64,000 bases of DNA from Conchocele bisecta (Eukaryota; Mollusca; Bivalvia; Lucinida; Thyasiridae), in contig JAQRGA010000040.1 in assembly GCA_029237695.1 (NCBI GenBank), positions 558,001 to 622,000 on the forward strand, given 5' to 3'. The translations under genes were made by a program, and so were the position numbers. The notes under the pieces were generated by a model that worked only from the letters and a program-made list of their open reading frames with translations, made no database searches and was not told the origin of the DNA. Positions 43,386 to 55,478 of this stretch are shown piece by piece; positions within the stretch are counted from its first letter, which is position 1, and each line of letters starts with the position of its first letter.

Positions 43386-44136
43386 CAAAAGACTCCACTC
43401 GTGCACAACACACCCAGCGACTGGGTAGATTTCTTAGCCGGCACCCAGCCATTGGGGTGTTTGGACCTTTCTTAAGCCCACGCATCTGTTGGCTCACAGT
43501 CTAGTTTTACGGGTCGCTTTTAACCCAATTGCCAATTCCTCTCATAAACGAATTAAGAGAAACCAGCGAAGTAAGGCGAGCCTATTTTGTGAATTTGGTT
43601 TCCGAATTGCAAGCTCTTAGGCAGAAATCTTTTAGGCCGGCACCTTTGAGCTACGCAATTTCATCGCCAAATTCACATATTTAGAGACCGCTACCATTAA
43701 ACAGACGAGACGGACGTCATACCGGATCAACAACATGGAATGCACGTGATGAGACCAACTGTTGTAAGGCAAACAAACGTATATATAGTTATAAGTTTTT
43801 TCCTATGCAACGTACAAATGGTGTGCAAATTATAATTATTTATAAACACTTAGAGAGGTTCACGAATTTCCGGGAAAGTTCGTTATTTTATTAATTTTGT
43901 AAAAATTATTAATAATTTAAAGCTGAACACCCCCTATTATCACAAAATTAATTAAAAAAATAAGAAAACAAATACAAAAAAAACACAACTATTTCCATCA
44001 ACAAAGTTAGGTTTTTCCGGCGCGAGTTCGAGGCCTCGATGGGACCTATTTTTCATTTTTATTTTTTTTATTATTTACTGATTATTATGTTTACTGATTT
44101 AAATTGTTTATAATTAATGTTAACATTAATTATTTT
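43386..44136. other. non-coding part of copy 3
   Basis: Bases 43400-43830 have no counterpart in copy 4. From about 43835 the AT-rich sequence (tttataaacactta, agctgaacaccccctattat, gttaggtttttccggcgcga) matches 60960-61170 of copy 4. No gene seen. Confidence 0.5.
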
Positions 44137-44786
44137 TTAAAAATTATTTAATAAAATATCACATTTTCGGAATGGTGGTGCTGTAACATTTCCTCCGACT
44201 TTATTTCCAAGTTTTAACCTAAATTTATCCCAATCAGTACACTCAATCTTGGGCATGGTGGCGCTCGCTTTGATTCTAATATCATTTTTTAATTCTTCAT
44301 ATCTCCCCATTTCCTCCACCACAGATTCAAACTCTAAATTTGATATTTCAGTATCGGTCAACGCTTTGGACACTATAACGTCGATGCTATTTTTCTTAGA
44401 CCTGGCGAGAACGGTTATTCTATCATGTTTTCTACTTTGTTTATTGAGTTTTCCACCCGCCGCCCTAATTACCATACAAAGTATTCCAGATAAAACGGTA
44501 ATTCCACTCAAAACCCTGCAAGTGGAACTGTTACAATTGTAGATAGCGTTGCAGCAGTCCCCGCACCACTCATTACAGATAAACTTGCCAGAACCGTACC
44601 AGATGCTTCAGCTATGTTCGCCGCGCGCTTATATTTGTTAGCGTTTTCTTTTCTATTTGTACATTCTCTAACTAAAATATCCTGCATAGCGACGATATTA
44701 TCCAACCTAAAATCTAAACTTCTTTCGTGAATTGGATACAGTGTTGGTGGATTGGTATTGACAATTGGAAGCGGTGATTCTTTCAT
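44137..44786 (-). pseudogene. gene C: two-helix membrane protein (one frameshift)
   Basis: The first 92 residues (from MKESPLPIVNTNPPTLYP) and the last 124 (to FRKCDILLNNF) are in different frames. The break is at about 44513, where copy 4 has one more C in a short C run. It has the double hydrophobic segment and the KQSRKHDRITVLARSKK block. The N-terminal TNPPTLYPI unit is the one repeated in copy 4. Confidence 0.68.
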
Positions 44787-44795
44787 GATTAAATT

Positions 44796-46234
44796 TTACA
44801 AATCAAGTTCAATTAACAATGTAACAATAGTGGAAGAACTCACCGGGTCAGTGATTTTCGTAACAAAGTTAATAACACTACCTTCGGAAAGTCTAATTGG
44901 ATCGTCACCGGCGAACAAAAAAAAAAACCCTCAAGGCCGTCCAGCGAGTTTATTGACTCCAACCCCCCGTTCTTCCCCATCCACTACAATATTTATCACG
45001 ACCGCGCCCATATATTTACCATTAGCATTAACTGAGCAGACAGCCATTCGGAGAAGTGTACCTGTAGCTGGCATGGCGTATCCCCCATATTTATTGCTCG
45101 CTTTGGCACCGAACGAATATTCATTGAGCCCCTCAGTCAATGGGCCCCGCTTCTCAGCCCAAACTGTGATGACACGTTTTTGCGTTTTCAATGTTTTCAC
45201 CAATCCGGCAAGCCCCCCGATAGAGGTATGGGCCTCAGCAGGAATCTTTTCAGAGGTCTCCTCAAAGCTTTGTTCGCTGCTCTACGAACACGTTTCAGTT
45301 TTTCGGAAAATTTGCTTATTTTTCCCCAACCGGGCCTATTCCCGAAAATCTGTTATTTGTTCGCCTAGTTCAGTAAGTGCTGCAAAGTCCTCTGAGCGCA
45401 ACACCCCATACGCCTTCGTAAGGGCCGCCTGGTGATCTTCTCGGACTTTCTCAATACCAGTTCGGACCCCCTCAACCCTCAACCGGGCCTCTTTCCGAAA
45501 TTCGGTTATTTTTCCATCTATTTCAGTAAGTGCTGGAGAGTCCTCTGAGCGCAACACCCTATAAGCCTCTGTATGGGCCGCCTGGTGGTCTTCTCGGACT
45601 TTCTCAACCCCCAACCGGGCCTCTTTTCGAAATTCTGTTATTTTTTTCGCCTAGTTCAGCAAGTGCTGCTTCTCTGTTGGGAGAGTCCTCTGTGCGCAAC
45701 ACCCTATAAGCCTCCGCAAGGTCCGCCTGGTGGTCTTCTCGGGCTTTTTCAATACCCGTTCGGACTCCCTCAACACCCAACCGGGCCTCTTTTTGAAATT
45801 CTGTTATTTTTTCACCTAGTTCAGTAAGTGCTGCAGAGTCCTCTGAGCGCAACACCCTATAAGCCTCTGTAAGGGCCGCCTGGTGGTCTTCTTTGGGCTT
45901 TCTGAATACCCGTTAGGACTACCTCAATCCCCAACCGGGCCTCTTACCGAAATTTGGTTATTTTTTCACCTAGTTCGTTTAGTTATGTATGTGTGTCTTT
46001 ACGACTTTGTGTATTCACAGTCAGGGCATATAATCTAAGTTGTGATAGTAGACTCTTGTGAATCTCGCCCGTGGCCGCCGATATAGTTCTATTGATCAAG
46101 GCCTTTGTTTTTCCGGTAGTTAAAAAGTCACTCTCTGTCGGGATGAATCCCCCTTCTGCCGGTTCCAAATTCTTTGAATCTGTCACCCAATCCCGATTGG
46201 AATTGGAAGAAATACCTGGTCCGTATATACTCAT
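44796..46234 (-). pseudogene. gene B: fibre-like protein with four shaft units (frameshifted)
   Basis: The start MSIYGPGISSNSNRD is at 46234. The N-terminal TTGKTKALINRTISAATGEI block is followed by four shaft units (markers at 45840, 45687, 45542, 45389; spacing 153, 145, 153 bases), each like DHQAALTEAYRVLRSED...ALTELGEKITEF. Then come a neck and a head (ITVWAEKRGPL, ATGTLLRMAVCSVNANG, ending LLIELDL at 44796). Frameshifts occur in the shaft and near 45300. An A-run near 44922 (AAAAAAAAA) disrupts the head frame. Confidence 0.62.
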
Positions 46235-46262
46235 AATAATTATAATATTGGGGCACCTATAC

Positions 46263-46996
46263 TCAATTGGAAATGTCGAGAACGACCGAAATCGGGTAAT
46301 AGTTAAAAAACTTTGTCGCTTGATCATCGAGAATAGAAATCTTCAACTCGTGGATGTGTCCAGATTTCAAAACTTTCATCTCGGGGTGTGGGAAGTCTAA
46401 GGTCACCGTCTCCTCAAAGAAACAATCGCTGGCGGGCACAGTTTTTAGTAATGTGCTGGGAGTGCCATCTAACGTGTTGTACGATGTGTTCAGCTGATCC
46501 AGGTGCACCCTGAGAGTTTTCGTGACGGCAAAGTTTACTGGTTTATCGCCGAGGTGCTCGCCCGGATCAAACACCCAATCATGTTTGTCCATGGAAGGAA
46601 ATACAAATTCAAATCCTAACATTGAGGTCAACCCCGGGGCGGTCTTTAATTTTTTCTTAACAAACAATATCGCAATTCCCTGTGGCTTCCGGATTGAGAG
46701 AGTGGCCAAACTAGGAAGATTCGCCGCAAAAAAAGCTTGGACATCTCCGAAACCCCAAAGGCCAGAATGTAATACGTTACTTGATTCCTGAACGCGTCTA
46801 TTCGCTTCTTCATAACTGAGGCCCTCTATATCTTGACGATCTATGGACTTGATAGACTCGCCCGCAGTAATGTTCATCCACCCGACCCCGTGAAGGTGAT
46901 TGATCTGAGGCCTACCCTACGTTTTCCGCAGCAGTTGTCGATTGACTTTTGAAGTTCACAACTCTCTTTTTGAACATTAGTGATAGTAGCAAACAT
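46263..46996 (-). pseudogene. gene A: penton/minor-capsid-like protein (one break)
   Basis: MFATITNVQKESCELQKSID starts at 46996. After about 35 residues the frame is lost near 46890, and the rest (46263-46877, 204 residues) is open to the natural end VVLDISN. It carries GLWGFGDVQAFFAANL, FAVTKTLRVHLDQLNTS, DGTPSTLLKTVPASDCF and GHIHELKISILDDQ. It is the best gene A in the window. Confidence 0.65.
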
Positions 46997-47010
46997 AATA
47001 ATATCTTTCA
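46997..47010. promoter_or_regulatory. 14-bp spacer between divergent start codons (copy 3)
   Basis: The spacer aataatatctttca separates the start codons of genes A and P. It is nearly the reverse of the copy 1 spacer orientation, as expected for an inverted element. Confidence 0.6.
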
Positions 47011-48477
47011 ATGGATACCAAGGCACTTAGCTTTAATTACAAAGCAAACTATAAAGTTGGTGGTGTATACACTCAAAAGAACACCATTGGTGAGCTTGTG
47101 CACCCCCAAATAAGAGTCAGTTTGGGCCTGGGTTTCGACACCAATTTCCCTAGCATGTTTGAAAAGTACAGACTTCCTAAAACCATTACACAGGATGTCA
47201 CAACAAACTGGAACAACAACCCTATGCAGTTCTGGCTGAACCAACTCAATTTTGCCGTGTGGTGTGCCACAACCGGGTGTGGCGTCTCTTTCAGAGACCA
47301 CATAAAAGCCAGTAACAGCATGCTGAGCAGTAGCTTCTACAACTTTCATGTGTATTATACTATTGGGAGGATTATCAAAGAACTAGGTATTCCACTACCT
47401 CAAGACGACGGCTGGAACCCCATTTCCAAAACATACGACCGTTGGGCGTTCGAAAGACTGTGTTACGAATTTAACGTTTCAAAAGATTCTGATTGGAGAC
47501 AAAAAGTATACCCGAACAGCAACAGCCTGGGCACCGTTCATCTTAGGAGTCTAGAGCACGGGACATACTGTGTCAGAACGAAACCTGCTTTTACAGGGTT
47601 GGCGGTCGGGGGTTATACTCCGAGTTACCCAACACCACCACCATTCAGAAACACGGTAAATTGGACGGAAAACAATTTTAATACCTCCAACATGACATTC
47701 GGGGCTGAAGTAGCTAGAGGGCACACGTGCTATTACAAATACTGTACATGGTTATCACCATCAAAGGCTCACGTACAGTATATTTTACAAGACAGAAACG
47801 TGCAAAATGGTATAGAAACCTTTATATTGGACGACGGTCTAGGGTTCACGCAGGCCGGTGTTACCCGTCTCAACGACTCCATTCGCACATACGTCTGGGC
47901 CATCCTCGGCGCACAGAAGCAAACTCGCAGTTCTATAATAGGAGTCGGAACGGCCTTTGACGCGCAAAAACAGTTATTGGCACTTGTCGAGGATGCCATC
48001 TCAGCTAAGGTGGACCTGGAGAAGGCGATCCAGAATTATCAAGACGTTTTGCAGAAAGCCAACACCCCAGTAGACTATGTATTTGGAATAGGTCTTTATA
48101 TGGCGCCGAGCAATATGATACTACGAGACGACCCGGTTGAAGGTTACAATATTTGAGATCGTAATCGCCACCGTCAATCAAAAAATCGGCCACAACGGGA
48201 ACGTGAACGCGGATATTATCAAGCGCACCCCAACACGATCGGGTTCAACAGTGGAACAGATTTCATAAAAAACCCAATTCACGAATTGGTCACCCCATCA
48301 AGTTCATTTGAACCCGTTGTTTCACCCACAGCAATAGGAACAGCAAGTACCCCAAATTCACGAATTGGAACAGGAGTGGAAACACCAATCGGGATTGGAA
48401 GCACAACCTACGAGGAGGAGAAATTAGGGCTCCTCGTCGCCCTCATGGCGATAGGACAACTAGCGCTTTCATTTTAG
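47011..48477 (+). pseudogene. conserved Polinton protein P, best copy (late frameshift)
   Basis: Open for 381 residues from MDTKALSFNYKANYKVGG. Blocks are FWLNQLNFAVWCATTGCGVS, FYNFHVYYTIGRIIKELGIP, YDRWAFERLCYEFNVSKDSD, RLNDSIRTYVWAILGAQKQT and MILRDDPVEGYN. A TGA at 48154-48156 ends the frame, and the tail continues in another frame with three palindromes (48274-48289, 48352-48368, 48385-48398) to EEEKLGLLVALMAIGQLAL. The full protein would be about 490 residues. Function unknown. Always paired divergently with gene A. Confidence 0.72.
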
Positions 48478-49761
48478 GAACTTCCAATCTCGATTGGTGG
48501 CGAAGAATAGTAGGAGACCGACGATTGCCACGATTAGAGCCCAAGTATTGTTGGTGAACCATCCGGCTGTTTTTGCTAATATAGATAGCAAGTAAGAAAC
48601 GATACTTCCGACCAGGCCAGGTAGTGCGGCAGCCGCCTTTTCGGCTAATTTAGCCAGGAGACTGGCGAGGGCTTTTAGTTGTTTTTTTACCCACTCCTTG
48701 GCTCCACCGGATGCTGGTGCGGGTGCTGGTGCGGGTGCTGGCGCGGGTGGTTGCGCCGCGCCACCAGTGAAAGCTAGAACTATGGTCGATATAGTCATGC
48801 CGATAGCAACGAGGATGCTTGCTATCGTGACGCCCTGCTCTCTGAACAGAGTGCGAAGACGTTCACCGAGTGTCGTCTCCTCGTGCAGAACCCTCGAGAT
48901 TGTTTCGCGGATCCGACTGATTTGGGTGTGGAGAGCCTCACGGCAAGCCTATGCAGCCTCCAAGCGAGCTTCTCTTTCAACCCGCAAAGACCGCAGTCGT
49001 TCGGTGATCCGCTCGGTAGATTCTCTATCGCCACCGGTTTCCTCCAGCTTTCTTTCTTCTAGCTCGATATGTTCATCCAGCACCGTGAGTTTGGAGAGGT
49101 TAAGGACCAGTTCACCCCGGACCGTTTGCAGAGCCTTATCGAGTCCACGGAGTTCGCCAAGAGGTAACGGTGGGTCATCGGAAGACAGGTTGAGTATTTC
49201 GTTTTCGCTGAACGTGGTCTCCATCGTGTTAATAGCGTCGGTGGCTACTCGAGGGACCTCTCTGAGCTCGACCGTTTCTATCGCGGTGGCCGTCTTCGCC
49301 ATCGTTTCGTCGGTAGACTGTAGGTCCTCTACAGCGCGGGTCGGCATAATTGGTTTACCCCTCTTCCAATCTGGAAATCCGAGTTCGTTCCTTACGATTT
49401 GGCCACCGCCCGGGTTTCCGGCAATGGTGCTCAGCGCTAGGGGTTTTCCGGTATTCATGTTGACGATTTGGATATCTGATGCTTTTATTCGCAACCTACC
49501 ATTCAGATCCAATTCGAATTTGGAGTAGTCGCGGCCGACAGACGGGACCAGAACGATTTCTGCCAAACTGTTGTAGTAGTCGTGTACAGTTCCCTCGAGT
49601 AATTCTCGACTTAGACCAACGCTGCTGGTAGCGCCACCTATTTCCTCGCCGGGTGTTTTGTCGAAGGTTGTGATGGAATCCTCGAAGTTATCATCATCAT
49701 CATCCTCATCGACGTAATCGTCTCTGCCGATTTCATCCATGTCAATATCGCAATCAGCCAT
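48469..49761 (-). pseudogene. Ala-Pro-linker membrane protein, best copy (single nonsense codon)
   Basis: From MADCDIDMDEIGRDD: an acidic N-terminus (Asp run, residues 14-25), a conserved domain (KFELDLNGRLRIKASDIQI, GKPLALSTIAGNPGGGQ) and a long coiled coil (about residues 140-310). Then a hydrophobic segment (VAIGMTISTIVLAFTGGA), an Ala-Pro repeat linker and two terminal hydrophobic helices follow. One in-frame TAG at 48949-48951 splits it. Without that change the length would be about 430 codons. The ends overlap gene P by nine bases. A structural or membrane-remodelling role is inference. Confidence 0.7.
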
Positions 49762-49827
49762 CTCTATAATTATGTATTAAATAAAAAACCATACGAGTTT
49801 AATAGAGTAACTTAGTTTCACTAAATT
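49762..49827. promoter_or_regulatory. 66-bp divergent spacer between MCP and membrane gene (copy 3)
   Basis: AT-rich spacer with tattaaataaaaaa and tttaatagagtaac, between divergent starts of the MCP (49828) and the Ala-Pro-linker gene (49761). It should contain both promoters. I cannot define elements. Confidence 0.4.
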
Positions 49828-50668
49828 ATGTCTTCGAGTCAATACGGTCGCAAACTCAATCCATACCGCAGACTGCATGAGCCCCTCGGTGCAAAAGGCG
49901 TAAGACAGAGTGTCGTTATTACGAACAACCCATCGACGATCGACCAGAACCAGCAGCTTTTAGTAGTCCGCTTCCCCAACCTCGGAGCTAGCGACGTCAT
50001 TGTGCCGGGGACTGTTCGCCTCGCTTTCACTATTTCGCTGACGTCGACGGACGTGAACCGAACCGTCGTTCAGAACCTGGGTCGCGCCATCGTCAAGAAG
50101 ACCATGATCAATATTTCTGGTAATGAGGTGATGTCGATCGATTACAGCGACGTCTATCATTGTTACCAGGATCTGTGGAAGACGGCGCAAGAGCGCGAAA
50201 ACGCGGTCTATCAGGGTATTGACACCAGCAAAAATAAGAACGTAACCAAACTTAGAATCGGGGCTGATAACAAGGCAGATAACAACTCGAGCGACAACGC
50301 GATCGCGGCCGCTTACGGCAACCGCTTCTACATCCCGCTCGACTTTGAGTTGCTGGAGAGTCACATGCCCTACTATCAGAGCGCTTTGGCTGACCGCCTC
50401 GAATACGAACTAACGTTCAACGACTACGGCCGAGTTCTCATAGCCACCGACATGGCATCGACGTATATGATCGACAATGTTTCGTTGGAGTACGACATGG
50501 TCACGATGCCCGAACTCGCGCGATTGATCAGAACCCAGTACCCCGGGCGCGTTGCCATACTTTACGACCGAGTTCTTCGCCATCGCAAGATGAAGAAAGG
50601 CAAAAGCGATACATTGTGGAATATTAATGTCAACGTAACCCGCGCGCTCGATGAAAGGTATGTCATCG
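49828..50668 (+). pseudogene. major capsid protein, C-terminally truncated (copy 3)
   Basis: MSSSQYGRKLNPYRRLHEPL through NTLWNINVNV-type sequence, about 280 residues collinear with copy 2. One extra Val codon at residue 46 and few substitutions. A one-base change near 50637 shifts the frame, and at about 50668 Polinton similarity ends and host DNA begins. Confidence 0.82.
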
Positions 50669-51670
50669 CTGTCTTCGACATTCATGGCTATAGGATATGC
50701 ATCATCGCGAATGTCTGATGACGATCATTTTCAATTGATCAGAATTTGCATTGACCAAAAAAGCGTCTTTTCGTTTTATTGATGGCACATGACAAGAACA
50801 ACGTAAAATATAATATTCAGTCTCAAACGAATGTTACGAATGAAACTTTAATTTGACAATAATAAAGTATCATGTTTGTATTATTTGGGGGGAGCTGTTT
50901 TGTGGGGCTGGAGCTTTTGTTGTATTTAATGTTATTTTCCCATTTATCCCGTAGTTCTTACTTTTGTTGGGGACAGTATACTACTGGTTGTGGAGTGCAT
51001 TATTTGCCACGTTGAAAACCCAGGAACCACATTAATTTGTACATGTTGTACGTATACCATTTTTCTCTATGCTTGTTTTGTTACTATTTTGATTTTCCTT
51101 GCTCATTAGTCCCACTAGGTTTATACCTCTCTAGTTTACATCCAGCCGGATATGCGGATACATGTCTAACCATTTAGCAACCTGGATACATATTGTATCG
51201 ATATATTGTACAGAATAAATTAATCATTGCATATTAACACTTACTAGGGCCAAATTATCATCTGCGGACTATAGGACATGGAAATGCTTCACGACGTAAA
51301 CCCAAATAATAATATTCTATGTATAAGTAACTAAGTCCTTTACAATTTCCACTTTCCAGAAGCCCAATTTTACAGCCAAAGCCACACACTTTGTTTATCT
51401 GTTTCATTATTGCCATTTTGTTTACGAAATAAAAGTGTACGATTCCAACAATATAAAATAATGCATGGTTTACCAATCATAACGTAGTTAAAAATGTTTG
51501 TCTGAGGCTCGGTATTAACCCATCTTTGGGATATTACATGCACGTTAAATGTTGCATTCATAATTACGTGTCGCGTATGTACAATTTGGCGCGAATTTTG
51601 AAGTTTGGTCGGTTACATACATGTATCTACATGCTTAATTTTACCACAAAATAGAAATTATAATACGTAC
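50669..51670. other. host DNA, no gene seen
   Basis: AT-rich flank after the copy 3 breakpoint. No supported frame. Confidence 0.4.
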
Positions 51671-51853
51671 GTCTGCGTCGATACCGGAACAGTCGTCGGG
51701 CGAATGATCTCTGCAACGCTTTTTGGTTTTCGATCTCTTCCGTAGAGGCGTTGACGACTCCACTGGACTGAAGCTATGCGCGGACGTGGTAGAGGACAAG
51801 TCCGTATCACCATGATCACTGATCTCGGATTTTGCACCATTAATGCTCGCCAT
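51671..51853 (-). CDS. possible host first coding exon
   Basis: From ATG at 51853 there are exactly 61 codons to a GTACGT donor-like site (51665-51670). The peptide is Ser/Asp-rich with a basic cluster (RKRSKTKKR, residues 38-46) that could be a nuclear localisation signal. GC is higher than in the flanks. No downstream exon is identified in the window, so this is only a candidate. Confidence 0.35.
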
Positions 51854-52324
51854 ATTGGTCGGGGTCGCTACTCGAATTAGTGTCTGTATGCAATGCTCCA
51901 AGTATCAATGTAAACATTTCAAAATGTGCTGAAACCGGCTGCAGACATTAACTACAGGGTGCCACACATTGAATGGTCAAACGCTGGAACGGTTCTCGTG
52001 ACGAAATAGCCTTTACTGCGATTTAACCGGTCAGTGTATTTCTTAACCACCACGAGCATCCACTTTGTAAGCAGTCTAACCTGCACCTGCATTTGTGTAC
52101 ATGGACCAACATTTAGATATGTATGCACAATATACTCGTACACACGCAGTAAAAAAATGGTATTTCTGCACATAACATCTAACAGTAGACATCTAGCAGA
52201 TTATAAATCCAAGTCTATAAGCCCGCCATTCATGTGAAGTGTTGTATCTTTGCACGGACATTAGCGGCCGGTTGTGCTCTGGTGATGCACACGTAACAAA
52301 ATCGACTGTTTCATAAACAACTCA

Positions 52325-52520
52325 TATAGTCAGCCGAAATAGCGCGGTGGGTAGAGCGTTGGACTCGGGATCCCGCCAGTGTCGTAATTTTCGGCGTGTC
52401 CTTGGTCAAGACAATTCGTGATAGCCTAGTCATATCGGATGGGGACTTAAAAATTCGGTCCCGACATGCAAAGTCCTTGAACCAATGCAAGCATTTACAT
52501 TTACAACAACTCATATGTGA
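52325..52520 (+). repeat. tRNA-derived SINE
   Basis: The head (tagcgcggtgggtagagcgt) is like a pol III A box, followed by tggactcgggatcccg. It is followed by tgtccttggtcaagac, the central motif of a widespread animal SINE domain, and then a tail with gcaagcatttac. Box B is degenerate. Not a functional tRNA. Confidence 0.65.
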
Positions 52521-53560
52521 CCCATTTGCAACATTTCGCAAACAACATTTGTCATTTTCATGAGATGAATATTTCCATTACAAACAGAATCATAGTACGT
52601 ATTATATGTTTAATTAAAAACAATTCACGTGCATTGAATGTCTACCTGACAACAGTCTGCAATTATATATTATTTTAATACTTGTTAATGTGTACTATTA
52701 AGTAAGACATACGTTGCTGAGGCGTAAACACGAATTCAGATTCGTTCGTTGCATGCGAGTTCAGCATTCTGAAAAACAAAGTTATATTAATACAAGTGCC
52801 AAATTAAAAGTTATAGCCTTGATACTGACCATTATCATGATTATGAGATGCCCCGCCGGTCTACAATCTGAAGAAGCACATTAACCCCAGTTACAACAAC
52901 AGACTGCAATTTACGCTTGCCAAATTCTTGCGTTAACCTTTAACAAACTGAATTAAATTTTGACGTCTGCTATTTATTTATTGCATACACATAACATTTT
53001 CATCATCAGAAACATGGTTTGACATCACATTATAATTATTTCCAAAGTGCTGTCAAACTATGTTTTTATTGAGAAAGAAGACAAAATAACCGTAAATTAC
53101 AAGTTTCGTTCCCAACATTTTAAGGGTTAGTATATACGTTTCCTTCGTATATTACTAAGTTCATACGTTCCAAACTATTTTATTAGGTTTCGGAGTAATT
53201 TTCAAAATTCCCACTTTTCGTTTTTCTGCTCCCCATGTTATAAAAATAGTGTGCTTTTTCCGCTACAATAATACAATCATTAGTTTATGGAATGCTATCA
53301 AATAAATGAAGACAAAAACACTGGGGATGGCGGTATTTTCGTAATTGATGAATACTTACTTGAACAATAATACCTTTCATGCATGCAAACTTATTTTGGC
53401 AATACATCGATCTTAATACATCAATGCAAATGTTAAATATATATATTGAGTTTTGATGAATCTGTATGTTTACGCAAAATAATACGTATAAAGTAAAAAA
53501 CAACATTTCCCCGCAGTATGTATGCGACCTGTTTCAAATGCGAGAAAATCTAGAACAGAC
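52521..53560. other. host DNA, no gene seen
   Basis: AT-rich, no convincing feature. Confidence 0.4.
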
Positions 53561-54185
53561 TAACGTGACTCTGAGATTAAATTAAAGAATGACTTATTTA
53601 GTTCCCAAACGAAGAAATAATGTTCAAAAATAGCTTATCCTATGCTGGTGCAGTCATCTGGAACAGCATACCACTACACATTAGGCATTCGAGGTCACTT
53701 AATGTCTTCTCAAATAACTGCATGATGTGGATGCAAAATCGAGGTCCGAGAGTATAATTTGTAGTTCTGATATGCGGGTCATCAATTGCACATAATGAGG
53801 GCAATACTTGCTCGCGATAATTATATACACATCGAACACACAAGTAGAAGGTCTAACATTGCGCAACAAGGAATCAGATGTTGCAAAGTGGAACGAACGT
53901 GTTGCTCTACGTACATGAAGTATGCATACATAATGAATAACACTGATTATTGGACAGAACGCCAGGTTTTACTACTTTGAAGCAAGGATTTTGAACAATA
54001 TCTTCTTTCTTTCTAGACCATTCGTGTACACAATTGTATATATTAACGTTCGCTTACATGTATATCTCTGCTTGTATGTCATTTATTCATGCATGTATAT
54101 ATGTTAGAGGGCCTGGGGGAAGATTGGTTTTACCAACCGAGTTACCCTCTCTAAATAAAGTATATCTTATCTTATCTTATCTTGG
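53561..54185 (+). pseudogene. LINE 3' end with pentamer tail
   Basis: 53645-53700 reads SYAGAVIWNSIPLHIRHSRS, the C-terminal block typical of LINE ORF2 proteins. 54109-54160 has a 3' UTR with gagttaccctctctaaataaa, and the element ends in (TATCT)n at 54163-54182. Frames are degraded. The 5' part is missing, as usual for LINE copies. Confidence 0.7.
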
Positions 54186-55150
54186 GTATATCTATTTGTA
54201 GATTGTGTAGTAGGTTCTGACAGAAAAGTACATTAAAATACCGATAAGAAACGTTTCCAGCTCAAAGAACATGTCCAACATCGGTCGAATTTGCATGAAT
54301 TAAAAATGGCCACCAAATATCACTTATTATTAAAGAATCGATGGTGGATACTATTATAATATTAATTATATTTGTAGCATTTTATAGCGGTTTCACACGG
54401 AGAAGTACATTCTAAAACTAATGAGAAACGTTTCCATCCCGAAAAATGTAAAAATAAAACTATTTTGCATACATTTAAAAAGGACGCCGATGTCAAATAA
54501 TGTGAATAGCGAGACTATTGATCCAAGATGGCCGCTAATTTGAGTTTTTGGTTAAAACCGGTTTGCATTTTAATTAGGGTAATAACCTGTTCAGAGGTAT
54601 TAGAAAGAAGGCGATAAATGTTCCTGAATGCACAGTGTTGCATCATTTCTACGGGGAAATAATACAAATACCAAATACCAAATCCAAGATTTCTAGCAAG
54701 TGTAGCCAGAGTTATTTGAGAAATATTGGTTGTTTTTGCATCATGTTGGTGTCGTCATTGTTGTCTCGTAGGGATAATAAGAAGGCATAATCCTCTCAAT
54801 GTCTTGAGGTACATCAGAAATGTAGAATCCAAGATGGCCGTCGATTCCCTCAAAATTACGTTATTTTTCAAGACTATATAATTCACATGTTAAAACATAT
54901 GTCTGTACGCTTGTGCCTACTTTATTATGGCGCATACCATGTACTACACACATTACATTCTAGTACACATAATTTATTGTATATATCTTCTGTATCTTCA
55001 AAATGGCCGCCAAAATTATGAAAATATTGTTTTTGACTATCGATGTATATTAAAACGGGATCCGCATGCTATATTTTGTTGGCTACATGTATTTAATTTG
55101 TTCACAGTGAATACATCTGATGATGATGAAATGATATAACTCACAATATA
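54186..55150. repeat. degenerate repeats around 'aagatggccgcc'
   Basis: Diverged blocks with aatggccaccaaat, caagatggccgctaat, caagatggccgtcgat and caaaatggccgccaaa fall at about 54305, 54528, 54832 and 55001. This suggests old tandem or clustered copies of one repeat about 170-300 bases long. No gene. Confidence 0.5.
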
Positions 55151-55260
55151 GCACACATGCACAATACTGTGGATACAAATAAGCCAGGTGTGTTCACGAT
55201 TGAAACATTCATCACATTACAAGTCGTTTTATTTTGCCGTCGTAAACATATGTGTAGATG

Positions 55261-55296
55261 CCCTTGTAATATATACTTGCAAGATGGGACAGTTGT

Positions 55297-55360
<64 letters not shown>

Positions 55361-55389
55361 AATATATACTTGCAAGATGGGACAGTTGT

Positions 55390-55476
<87 letters not shown>
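55261..55476 (+). repeat. CT microsatellite, two tracts with duplicated leader
   Basis: A roughly 41-base leader (ttgtaatatatacttgcaag...ttgtgcaat) is present at about 55264 and again at about 55357. It is followed by a (TC)n tract of about 55 bases and then one of about 80 bases. The long Ser-Leu or Arg-Glu frames here are microsatellite translations. Confidence 0.9.

Positions 55477-55478
<2 letters not shown>

Larger units (their letters stand above)
42763..50668 (-). mobile_element. Polinton/Maverick element, copy 3, inverted and truncated
   Basis: Starts with AGTAGTATAGAGGG at 42763 and carries, on the opposite orientation to copies 1 and 2, genes C, B, A, P, the Ala-Pro-linker gene and most of the MCP. 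The MCP is cut at about 50668, where host sequence begins. ATPase, polymerase and integrase are missing. At the end it has an extra frame and a 0.7-kb non-coding region not found in copies 1 or 2. Confidence 0.85.

Noticed and set aside
44752..45435. 227-codon plus-strand frame over genes B and C of copy 3
   Set aside because: It is the antisense of conserved genes C and B. Similar mirror frames exist at 14490-15230 and 61533-62111. No independent conservation.
52325..52400. tRNA gene
   Set aside because: The A-box-like head lacks a proper B box and cloverleaf and continues into a SINE core. Called as SINE.
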